Source: an uncultured Clostridia bacterium
GTDB lineage: Bacteria > Bacillota > Clostridia > Christensenellales > Borkfalkiaceae
Direction: 5' to 3'
Assembly (NCBI GenBank): GCA_944354085.1
Contig: CALVPW010000048.1
Location: 1 to 7,697 of the forward strand
Length of the DNA stretch: 7,697 bases
Part shown: in pieces, positions 1 through 5,193 of the stretch
Layout of the letters: each line of letters begins with the position of its first letter
Position numbering within the stretch: the first letter of the stretch is position 1
Notes under the pieces: model-generated
Database searches by the model: none
Told to the model about the DNA's origin: nothing
What the model saw: the letters and a program-made list of their open reading frames with translations, nothing else
Position numbers and translations under genes: made by a program

Positions 1-28
1 GTCCGCCGATCTTTCCGCCTCAACAAAA

Positions 29-75
29 GGGGGTTTTGCAAGCAAATTCCGTTTGCAAACTCCCTTGCTTTTTTT
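29..75 (+). terminator. Probable intrinsic terminator of an upstream gene outside the window
   Basis: An imperfect inverted repeat (GGGGGTTTTGCAAGC at 29-43 against GTTTGCAAACTCCC at 51-64) is followed by a run of seven T at 69-75. This is the layout of a Rho-independent terminator for a plus-strand transcript entering from the left. The stem has bulges and no gene precedes it in the window, so the call is moderate. Confidence 0.4.
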
Positions 76-93
76 GGGAAAATGGTGTAGGAT
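65..93 (+). promoter_or_regulatory. Possible promoter for the tRNA region
   Basis: TTGCTT (65-70) and TAGGAT (88-93) are separated by 17 bp, an acceptable sigma-A-like pair. It would start transcription near position 100 and read through the decayed tRNA copy into tRNA-Arg. The -35 lies inside the T-rich tail of the preceding terminator. Both hexamers are only fair matches, and no better promoter was found closer to the tRNA. Confidence 0.3.
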
Positions 94-130
94 AAGCATG
101 TTGCCGAGGGCGGGCGGCAAAAACCGCCAA

Positions 131-182
131 AGGATCCCCGCCGCGGGAACATTAAAAATGCTTCCGCAGTGAAATAGATAGA
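131..182 (+). repeat. Direct repeat copy 1 of a tRNA-proximal segment
   Basis: The stretch CCCGCCGCGGGAACA followed by an A-rich spacer and ATGCTTCCG-AGT-AAAT-GATA recurs at 253-310, where it runs into the intact tRNA-Arg. The second part is the 5' acceptor and D-arm half of the tRNA. The 5' part (TTCCCG/CGGGAA-type) forms a short hairpin. This indicates tandem duplication of the tRNA and its upstream flank. Confidence 0.55.
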
Positions 183-230
183 TCGGTACGCGTCTTGGGG
201 AATGTTTCGGGTTCGTCCCGTGGCGAAGCA
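160..230 (+). pseudogene. Decayed tRNA-Arg-like copy
   Basis: Aligned without large gaps to the intact tRNA at 288-362, this stretch keeps the 5' acceptor strand GCTTCCG, an AGTGAAATAGATA D-arm-like stretch, TCTTGGGG in the anticodon-arm position and CGGGTTCG-TCCCG in the T-arm position. The cloverleaf is broken: the anticodon stem cannot pair, the T-loop is about two bases short, two of seven acceptor pairs fail against GCGAAGC (223-229), and no CCA follows. I infer a non-functional relic of a tandem tRNA duplication. A highly divergent tRNA-like element cannot be excluded without a covariance-model scan. Confidence 0.35.
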
Positions 231-232
231 AC

Positions 233-272
233 GGCACGAGGGCGCAGCCCGAAGTATTCCCGCCGCGGGAAC
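233..272 (+). repeat. Direct repeat, GGCACGAGG...CGAAGTATTCCCGCCG, copy 1
   Basis: A block starting GGCACGAGGGCGCAGC and ending CGAAGTATTCCCGCCG recurs almost unchanged at 446-480, with two or three small differences. Copy 1 ends in CGGGAACA and sits 15 bp before the intact tRNA. Its end resembles a tRNA T-arm and 3' acceptor strand, which fits duplicated tRNA 3' ends, but it is not a clean tRNA half. Confidence 0.55.
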
Positions 273-287
273 AAAACAGCAAGAAAT

Positions 288-362
288 GCTTCCGTAGTTA
301 AATGGATATAACAGCCCCCTCCTAAGGGGCCGTTCCGGGTTCGATTCCCAGCGGGAGTACCA
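288..362 (+). tRNA. tRNA-Arg (anticodon CCT)
   Basis: This is a complete 75-nt cloverleaf with encoded CCA, which would read AGG arginine codons. The acceptor stem is GCTTCCG (288-294) with CGGGAGT (352-358), discriminator A359 and CCA at 360-362. The D-arm is GTTA...TAAC. The anticodon stem GCCCC (314-318)/GGGGC (326-330) holds the loop CTCCTAA with anticodon CCT at 321-323. The T-arm is CCGGG-TTCGATT-CCCAG with one C-A mismatch. A strong terminator follows directly. It is the only intact tRNA in an array of degenerate copies. The antisense frame is open (152-490) but is an artefact of the tRNA. Confidence 0.95.
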
Positions 363-396
363 AACAAAAAAGAGCCTGCACGGGCTCTTTTTTGCT
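361..396 (+). terminator. Intrinsic terminator of tRNA-Arg
   Basis: The stem AAAAAAGAGCC (366-376) pairs with GGCTCTTTTTT (383-393) around a TGCACG loop. It begins immediately after the tRNA CCA. The same element, with one change in the loop, recurs at 3351-3387. Confidence 0.9.
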
Positions 397-445
397 TGGC
401 TTTCGGTGCGGGAGCGGATCCGCGGTCCGTCCCACCGTCTGCGGC

Positions 446-489
446 GGCACGAGGCGCGCAGCGACGAAGTATTCCCGCCGAGAGTACCA
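446..489 (+). pseudogene. tRNA 3'-end relic with CCA (repeat copy 2)
   Basis: This is the second copy of the 233-272 repeat. It ends GAGAGTACCA, close to the true tRNA end GGGAGTACCA, and is followed at once by a strong terminator hairpin, as a real tRNA would be. No matching 5' half or anticodon arm can be folded in 398-445, although 426-433 (TCCGTCCC) recalls the T-arm of the relic at 160-230. I read it as the remaining 3' end of another lost tRNA copy. Confidence 0.4.
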
Positions 490-526
490 AGCCCGCGCCC
501 CTGCTTCATGCAGGGACGCGGGCTTT
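489..526 (+). terminator. Strong hairpin terminator after the tRNA relic
   Basis: About 15 base pairs with one C-A mismatch form between 489-504 and 510-525 (AAGCCCGCG-CCCTGC with GCAGGG-CGCGGGCTT) around a five-base loop. The T-tail is short (CTTTAT), so it may act mainly as a stable 3' end. It lies just upstream of the araC-type gene promoter and would insulate it from the tRNA transcript. Confidence 0.65.
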
Positions 527-547
527 ATGATTCGTCAATTTTTGGGA

Positions 548-576
548 TTGTTTTTCCTCGGCCGTTGTAGTATACT
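548..576 (+). promoter_or_regulatory. Promoter of the AraC-type regulator
   Basis: TTGTTT (548-553), a 17-bp spacer and TATACT (571-576) make a good sigma-A-like promoter. The predicted start near 583 leaves a leader of about 12 nt that consists mostly of the ribosome binding site. This rules out the in-frame GTG at 577 and supports ATG 595. The -10 overlaps the palindrome AGTATACT (569-576). Confidence 0.65.
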
Positions 577-594
577 GTGTGCGAGGAGGGGCAG

Positions 595-1371
595 ATGTTT
601 CCGTATTTTTATGAAAAAGCGGCGGATGCCGCAAATTATATCTATTTTCAAAAGAATCTGATCACGGAAGAGCAGATCCGCTGCATGCTGCCGCACTATC
701 ACGACAGTGTGGAATTCGCCTTTATGCAGGCGGGTGCGTGCCGTATCCATATCGGGGCGGAAGAGCGGACCATACGGGCGGGGGAGACCGCGTTCGTCCG
801 CTGCTTCGAGCCGCATTCCTATATGCCCGACGTGGGATCGGAGTATTACGTCGTTCTGATCAGTTCGGGATATCTGAACGACTTTCAGGCGTTCAGAAAG
901 CAGGCGTTCCCTTCCTTTCTCGGAACGAACGGGCATTTCGATCAGATCATTGCTTTTTTGGATATGATGTATCCCCTTTGGAATGGGGCGAACGAGGTCA
1001 TGAAAAAGGGGTTTGCAGAGTTGCTGCTCGGACTTATCAAGACGTGGTATCCGATGCAGGAGGTGAAAGACCGACGCTCGACGCAGGCATTCGTGGAGAT
1101 CTTAAAATTCATCAACGGGAATTTCCGCGGTGACATAACGCTGGAAGGGCTGGCGGGCAGGTTCGGTTACACGAAGACGTATCTTTCGGAACAGTTCAAC
1201 CGCTTTGCGGGGATGCCGCTGCGAGAGTATATCAACCGCCGCAGGATCAACGAATTTTACAGGCGAAAGCGCGAAGACCCGACGCTCCCCGCCTGTAAGA
1301 TCGCAGAGGAAGTCGGATTCAAAAGCCAGAATACCTTTTACAGGGCCATCCGCAAATATCCGAATTTTTGA
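595..1371 (+). CDS. AraC-family transcriptional regulator
   Basis: This 258-aa protein is a probable DNA-binding regulator of the neighbouring sugar genes. Residues 25-80 look like a cupin-type sensor domain, with H34, H36, E40 and H74 in HYHDSVEF and EPHSYM. Residues 165-258 carry the two AraC helix-turn-helix units: ITLEGLAGRFGYTKTYLSEQF is followed by FAGMPLREYINRRRINE, then KIAEEVGFKSQNTFYRAIRKY. The start is ATG 595 because GAGGAGGGG (583-591) lies just before it and the longer GTG start sits inside the promoter. The protein stops right after RKYPNF and lacks the usual G-x-(S/T)-P-x-x-(Y/F)-R tail of the family by about ten residues, so the second HTH may be trimmed. The effector is unknown; regulation of the adjacent operon is inferred from position only. 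Confidence 0.88.
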   Translation: MFPYFYEKAADAANYIYFQKNLITEEQIRCMLPHYHDSVEFAFMQAGACRIHIGAEERTIRAGETAFVRCFEPHSYMPDVGSEYYVVLISSGYLNDFQAFRKQAFPSFLGTNGHFDQIIAFLDMMYPLWNGANEVMKKGFAELLLGLIKTWYPMQEVKDRRSTQAFVEILKFINGNFRGDITLEGLAGRFGYTKTYLSEQFNRFAGMPLREYINRRRINEFYRRKREDPTLPACKIAEEVGFKSQNTFYRAIRKYPNF

Positions 1372-1383
1372 CAGTATCAACCA

Positions 1384-1412
1384 AACCCGCGGGATTGTTC
1401 TGCGGGTCTTTT
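1384..1412 (+). terminator. Probable terminator after the regulator gene
   Basis: ACCCGC (1385-1390) pairs with GCGGGT (1402-1407) around an 11-base loop and is followed by CTTTT. It is a short stem with a weak U-tail, so termination may be partial and some read-through into the next operon is possible. Confidence 0.5.
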
Positions 1413-1423
1413 CATGCTACGAT
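1395..1423 (+). promoter_or_regulatory. Candidate promoter of the sugar isomerase-dehydrogenase operon
   Basis: TTGTTC (1395-1400), a 17-bp spacer and TACGAT (1418-1423) with an upstream TG (1415-1416, extended -10) form a plausible promoter. The -35 lies in the loop and the spacer covers the 3' arm of the preceding terminator hairpin. The predicted start near 1430 falls next to the AAAGGAG ribosome binding site, so the leader is very short. The -35 is weak, which would fit an activator-dependent promoter. Confidence 0.45.
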
Positions 1424-1443
1424 AAAGAAAAAAGGAGTGCGGT

Positions 1444-2289
1444 ATGAAGATCGGTGTTATATCGGAGAGTTTTCGCAAACCGTTTGCCGAGGCGGTCCGT
1501 TGCGCAAAGTCGCTCGGGGTCGACGGCGTTCAGGCGTATGCGGGACAGGCGTTCCCCTTTACGGCGAGCAGGGCGGAGCTGAAAGAACTTAAAAAATTCG
1601 TCAACGGAGAAGGGCTCAGCTTTTCGGCGATATGCGGGGATTTCGGGTGCGCCATGTATTACGAGCGCGACCGTGCGTCGATCGACCGCGAAAAACGTAT
1701 TTTAGAGATGGCAAAGGAGCTCGGCACGGATATCGTGACGACGCATATCGGCGTCATTCCCGAGACGACGGACTGCATCCAATACGAGAGCATGTTTGAA
1801 GTCTGCAGTGAACTCGCTGCGTTTGCGAAAGGAATGAACGGGCATTTTGCTGTGGAAACGGGCCCCGAAAAAGCAGACGCCCTCAAAGCGTTTCTTGATG
1901 CGCTCGGCAGCGACGGCGTTGCGGTCAACCTCGATCCCGCCAATCTTGTGATGTGCGCGGGCGACGATCCCGTACAGGCGGTCTTCACGCTCAAAAAGTA
2001 TATCGTCCATACGCATGCAAAGGACGGTGTGCAATGCCGTCCGTTCGATACAAAGGCGCTGTATGCGCCGCGTTATTACGGGCTTACGGCGTGCGGAGGA
2101 GACGTGTTCCGCGAAGAGTCGCTCGGGAAGGGCGGCGTGGATTGGGCGCGTTATCTGGATGCGCTCCGAACGATCGGATATCGCGGATATCTTACGATCG
2201 AGCGGGAATGCGGCGACCGTCCCGAGAAAGATATCGGCGATGCCGTGCGCTTTTTGGACGCCTACGGCGTCAGGGAGGATGGGGCATGA
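1444..2289 (+). CDS. Sugar phosphate isomerase/epimerase-like TIM-barrel protein
   Basis: This 281-aa protein belongs to the xylose isomerase-like (AP endonuclease 2 / IolE / sugar epimerase) superfamily, which isomerises, epimerises or dehydrates sugars with a divalent metal. The N-terminal MKIGVISESF strand, a conserved TTHIG (99-103) and the candidate metal ligands E138 (AVETG), D164 (NLDPANL), H191 (VHTHAKD) and E253 (TIERE) all appear in the family order. The length is normal. AAAGGAG (1431-1437) precedes the ATG by 6 nt. It overlaps the following dehydrogenase gene by four bases, so the two are almost certainly co-translated and likely act on successive steps of one sugar or cyclitol pathway. 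The exact substrate cannot be read from the sequence. Confidence 0.85.
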   Translation: MKIGVISESFRKPFAEAVRCAKSLGVDGVQAYAGQAFPFTASRAELKELKKFVNGEGLSFSAICGDFGCAMYYERDRASIDREKRILEMAKELGTDIVTTHIGVIPETTDCIQYESMFEVCSELAAFAKGMNGHFAVETGPEKADALKAFLDALGSDGVAVNLDPANLVMCAGDDPVQAVFTLKKYIVHTHAKDGVQCRPFDTKALYAPRYYGLTACGGDVFREESLGKGGVDWARYLDALRTIGYRGYLTIERECGDRPEKDIGDAVRFLDAYGVREDGA

Positions 2290-3347
2290 AAAAACTCAAG
2301 ATCGCGGTGATCGGAACGGGGAGCATCTCCGGGCGGCATATCGCCGCTTATTTGAAAAACGAGAACGTGGAACTTTACGCGCTTTGCGATGTCGACGGCG
2401 CTCGGCTGAAAGCTGCGGGGGAGCGGTGGGGTGTCAGCCGTCTTTATACGAACGAGGAGGAGATGTTTGCCGCGCTGCCCGAGATCGACGCGGTGAGCGT
2501 CTGTACGTGGAACGGCGCGCATATGCCGTGCGCGATCGGCGCGCTGCGGGCGGGCAAGCACGTTCTTTGCGAAAAGCCGATGGCGCTCAACGCGCGGGAA
2601 GCACAGCAGATGCTCGATACGGCAAAAGCCTGCAACAGGAAGCTCATGATCGGATTTGTACGGCGGTTCGGCAATGACGCGCAAGTCATGCGCGATCTCA
2701 TCAGAGACGGGACGCTCGGGGACATCTATTATGCCAAAGCGACTTATCTGCGCAGGAACGGGAATCCCGGCGGTTGGTTCGGCGACAGCGCGCGTTCGGG
2801 CGGCGGACCGCTCATCGATCTCGGCGTGCACGTCATCGATCTGACCCGCTATCTGATGGGGGACCCTAAGCCTGTTTGCGTGTTCGGCGCGACGTTTCGG
2901 GAATTGGGCGATCGCAGAGAGCTCAAAGACGGCGCCGCGTATACCGCGGCGTCGGGGGCCGAAAGTGACGTTTGCGACGTCGAAGACCTTGCCGCCGCCT
3001 TCATCCGCTACGAGAACGGCGCCGTGCTGAGCGTAGAGACGAGTTTTTGCCTGAACTTGAAAAAAGACGTCGCCAAAGTGGAACTTTTCGGGACGCGCGC
3101 CGGGATGTGTCTCGATCCCGAGCTCGAGATCTTTTCCGATCGCTGCGGTTATCTGACAGATACGAGGCCTGCAAGACCGACGGCGCTGGACATCGACGAG
3201 GCGTTCGAAAATGAGATCGGTTTTTTTGTGGATGCGATCGTTCACGACCGCGACGTATATCCGATCGCAGAGGACGGGATCGCCGTCATGAAGATCATCG
3301 ACGCCGTGTATCTCTCGGCGCGGACGGGAAAGTCGGTCGAATTATAG
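2286..3347 (+). CDS. Gfo/Idh/MocA-family oxidoreductase
   Basis: This 353-aa NAD(P)-dependent dehydrogenase is of the type acting on sugars, inositols or their derivatives. The Rossmann loop GTGSISG is at 10-16, an acidic D35/D37 pair (CDVD) follows the second beta strand, the catalytic-site EKP is at 96-98 (LCEKPMA), and GGGPLIDLGVHVIDL (172-186) supplies the D178/H182 pair typical of the C-terminal domain. The length fits the family. ATG 2286 overlaps the TGA of the isomerase gene (ATGA), and GGGAGG in the end of that gene serves as ribosome binding site. The frame is open upstream to 1953, but only inside the isomerase gene. Pairing with a TIM-barrel isomerase and AraC regulator resembles inositol or uronate modules. 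The substrate is not known. Confidence 0.9.
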   Translation: MKKLKIAVIGTGSISGRHIAAYLKNENVELYALCDVDGARLKAAGERWGVSRLYTNEEEMFAALPEIDAVSVCTWNGAHMPCAIGALRAGKHVLCEKPMALNAREAQQMLDTAKACNRKLMIGFVRRFGNDAQVMRDLIRDGTLGDIYYAKATYLRRNGNPGGWFGDSARSGGGPLIDLGVHVIDLTRYLMGDPKPVCVFGATFRELGDRRELKDGAAYTAASGAESDVCDVEDLAAAFIRYENGAVLSVETSFCLNLKKDVAKVELFGTRAGMCLDPELEIFSDRCGYLTDTRPARPTALDIDEAFENEIGFFVDAIVHDRDVYPIAEDGIAVMKIIDAVYLSARTGKSVEL

Positions 3348-3350
3348 CCC

Positions 3351-3390
3351 CAAACAAAAAAGAGCCTGTACGGGCTCTTTTTTGCTTTTT
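3351..3390. terminator. Bidirectional terminator between convergent genes
   Basis: AAAAAAGAGCC (3356-3366) pairs with GGCTCTTTTTT (3373-3383), giving U-runs on both strands, with another TTTTT at 3386-3390. It ends the dehydrogenase operon on the plus strand and the SIMPL gene (ending 3390) on the minus strand. It is 37 bases of near identity with the tRNA-Arg terminator (361-397), differing only at one loop base (3369 against 379). Confidence 0.9.
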
Positions 3391-4019
3391 TATTCGATCT
3401 CGTACGTTACGGTCACGTCTTCCGTGAGGGCGACGTCTTCGGGGTCGAGCTCGGCTGCGTTCATACGCAATGCCGCCGCGCGCACGACGGGCATACCATG
3501 TCCGCCGTATTCGGCGTGCAAAACGCGTTTGAGTTTGACGCCCGCCGCTTTTGCGATGGTTTTGGCGCGCTGCTTCGCGTCTTTTACGGCGCAAGCGACG
3601 AGTTCGTCGCGCAGCGCGTCGTATCCCGCAAAGAGGTATTCCGTGGAAGCCTCGGGCGCGGCGCCGCTTGCCGAAAGCGCTTCGAGCACGCTGCCGAGCG
3701 CGGCAGGATCGGCGGCAAACTGCGCGCGGATGCGCCGCGACGCCGTATAGCCCGCAAAGATGCGGGTGCGGACGCCGTTCTCGTCCGTCGCCGTCTCGTA
3801 GCGCGGTTCGCAGCGCAGCCCGAGGGCGCGCACGTCCTCTTCGCGGACGCCTGCGCGCAGCAGGGCGTCTTTGACCGCCTGCGCGGCGTCCTCCGTCGCC
3901 CGCAGGGCGGCGGCGTGGTCGTGGTCCGTCCGTTCAACGGCGAGGGTCAGCCGCACCGTATCGGGGCGGACGTGCCGCTCGCTGTGACCCGTCACACGGA
4001 TCGTCGCATGTTCTGTCAT
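3390..4019 (-). CDS. SIMPL (DUF541) domain protein
   Basis: This 209-aa protein covers one SIMPL/DUF541 domain: IRVTGHSERHVRPDTVRL (7-24) at the start, FAGYTASRRIRAQF (88-101) in the middle, ACAVKDAKQRAKTIAKAAGV (142-161) as the typical late helix, and VTVTYEI at the end. Family members are often periplasmic or membrane-anchored, with roles suggested in oxidative stress or signalling, but the biochemical function is not settled. This copy has no signal peptide or membrane segment, so it should be cytoplasmic. ATG 4019 is preceded by AAGGAGG (4033-4027) with 7 nt spacing and overlaps the stop of the membrane-GNAT gene by four bases (ATGA), so the pair is translationally coupled. No separate promoter was seen. 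Confidence 0.85.
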   Translation of the reverse strand: MTEHATIRVTGHSERHVRPDTVRLTLAVERTDHDHAAALRATEDAAQAVKDALLRAGVREEDVRALGLRCEPRYETATDENGVRTRIFAGYTASRRIRAQFAADPAALGSVLEALSASGAAPEASTEYLFAGYDALRDELVACAVKDAKQRAKTIAKAAGVKLKRVLHAEYGGHGMPVVRAAALRMNAAELDPEDVALTEDVTVTYEIE

Positions 4020-5158
4020 GATCTGTCCTCCTTCATATATTGCATCGGGATATAGGGAACGCCGTCCGTCTGCGTCTTTTCGCCGACGGGGACGAATCCG
4101 AACTTTTCGTATACGGGCGCGCCGCCTTCGAAGGCGCGCACCGTCACGACGGGCGCGGCTGCGTGGGCGAGGAACCACTTCATGAGTTTTCCGCCATATC
4201 CGCGCCGCTGTTCGCCGTTTCGTGCAAAGAACGCCGCCACGTGCGTTCCGTCCCGCGTGGCGACGAGCGCGCCTTTGAGCATGCCGCCCGCAAACACGCC
4301 GTAAAAATCGTAATTGCCGAGCGCGGGGCAGTCGTAGAGGAAGCGGCGGAAGTTCTCCGCGTCTTCCGCTTTCCACGCGGGGGCGATGAAGCGGGAGAAA
4401 CTCTCCAAAATGAGCGCCTGCGCCGCGGGGATATCCTCCGCGTTCAGGCGATGGATGCGGATGCGCCGTCTCCGCACGGCGTGCCCGTACAAAATGGCGC
4501 AGAGCACCGCCGCAAGCACGCCCGCGGCGACGAGCACCGCGTAGCCGCCCAGCGCAAGCGAGGCAAAATATCCCGCCGCGACGCCCAGCAAAAAGGCGAG
4601 GATGACGGCAAAGTATTTTCCCGCCGTCTTCATCGCGCCCTTTTTCTTTTCGACGACGGCGTGGAAGACGTGCTCGGTCGCCGAGCGCAGGTTTCCCGTG
4701 CAGAACGCCGTGGCAAAGGGGTTGCCTTCCATACGGCGGAAGTTATCGAACTGTACGGCGGCGGCAAAGGAGACGAGCGCGTTGACGAGCATATCGGGCA
4801 CGGCGGCGGGGAGGAACCCCACCGCAAGCAGCACGGCGATCTCGCCCGCCAGCACGAAGGCGTGCCCGCGGAAGTCGCTGCGCGTCTTTTTCCCCACGCG
4901 CAGCAAGAACTCGCACAAAAATACGCCCGCAAAAAAGAGCAGGATGGGCACGAGGTACCTGAGTGCGCGCACGCCGTCTCCGCCCGCGAACCCCAATACG
5001 AGCAAGATCATGTTCCCCGTCTGTGCGTTGGCGAACACGCCGCCGCGCGTCACAAAGGTATAGGCGTCCAAAAATCCGCCCGCAAGGCACAAAAGGAGCC
5101 CGATCTCCAGCCATTCGTATACGGGATAGAGCGCAAATTTCTTTTTCAGGTACCGCAT
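4016..5158 (-). CDS. YoaK/DUF1275-type membrane protein fused to a GNAT acetyltransferase
   Basis: This 380-aa protein has two parts. Residues 1-228 match the DUF1275 (YoaK) membrane family: GGFLDAYTFVTRGGVFANAQ (27-46), TGN (47-49), FDNFRRMEGNPF (137-148) and FCTGNLRSATE (152-162), with about six hydrophobic segments near 16-32, 62-88, 99-121, 123-136, 183-204 and 205-225. An RRRRIRIH stretch (229-236) leads into a GNAT domain at 232-380, with the acetyl-CoA motif QRRGYGG (317-323) and a late YEKFGF (350-355). The GNAT half should face the cytoplasm. DUF1275 proteins usually stand alone, so the fusion is notable; transport and acetylation targets are unknown. The start at 5158 is chosen by homology to DUF1275 N-termini and by the promoter directly before it. 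There is no Shine-Dalgarno, so translation is probably leaderless. Confidence 0.85.
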   Translation of the reverse strand: MRYLKKKFALYPVYEWLEIGLLLCLAGGFLDAYTFVTRGGVFANAQTGNMILLVLGFAGGDGVRALRYLVPILLFFAGVFLCEFLLRVGKKTRSDFRGHAFVLAGEIAVLLAVGFLPAAVPDMLVNALVSFAAAVQFDNFRRMEGNPFATAFCTGNLRSATEHVFHAVVEKKKGAMKTAGKYFAVILAFLLGVAAGYFASLALGGYAVLVAAGVLAAVLCAILYGHAVRRRRIRIHRLNAEDIPAAQALILESFSRFIAPAWKAEDAENFRRFLYDCPALGNYDFYGVFAGGMLKGALVATRDGTHVAAFFARNGEQRRGYGGKLMKWFLAHAAAPVVTVRAFEGGAPVYEKFGFVPVGEKTQTDGVPYIPMQYMKEDRS

Positions 5159-5164
5159 ATGCCT

Positions 5165-5193
5165 ATTGTACCGCGCCCGCGGCGCGCTGTCAA
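5165..5193 (-). promoter_or_regulatory. Near-consensus promoter of the membrane-GNAT/SIMPL operon (leaderless)
   Basis: On the minus strand, TTGACA (5193-5188) matches the -35 consensus exactly. It is followed by a 17-bp spacer and TACAAT (5170-5165). The A of the start codon at 5158 is seven bases after the -10, where transcription normally begins. The spacer holds an inverted repeat, CGCGCC-CGC-GGCGCG on the plus strand (5172-5186), which could be an operator. Confidence 0.8.

Noticed and set aside
288..489. tRNA 3' end and its partial copy as attachment sites of an integrated element
   Set aside because: The copies are only about 125 bp apart, are imperfect, and no integrase or element genes lie between or near them.
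152..490. Open frame of 112 aa on the minus strand
   Set aside because: It is antisense to the tRNA-Arg, its relics and terminator. Peptides of this kind (AGNRTRNGPLGG and GSFLFG stretches) are well-known false genes over tRNAs.
577..594. GTG start six codons upstream for the AraC-type gene
   Set aside because: It lies directly after the -10 and upstream of the predicted transcription start; ATG 595 has the ribosome binding site.
1953..2285. N-terminal extension of the dehydrogenase frame
   Set aside because: It lies wholly inside the isomerase gene in another frame, is arginine-rich without family features, and ATG 2286 starts exactly at the Rossmann strand.
2262..3245. Minus-strand frame of 327 aa across the dehydrogenase gene
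   Set aside because: It is a shadow frame in GC-rich DNA: composition is Arg/His/Ala-rich, there are no motifs and no ribosome binding site, and the plus-strand protein is a clear family member.
4020..4376. Upstream extension of the SIMPL frame
   Set aside because: It overlaps the GNAT coding region in another frame and is extremely Arg-rich. ATG 4019 has a strong ribosome binding site and fits the SIMPL domain start.
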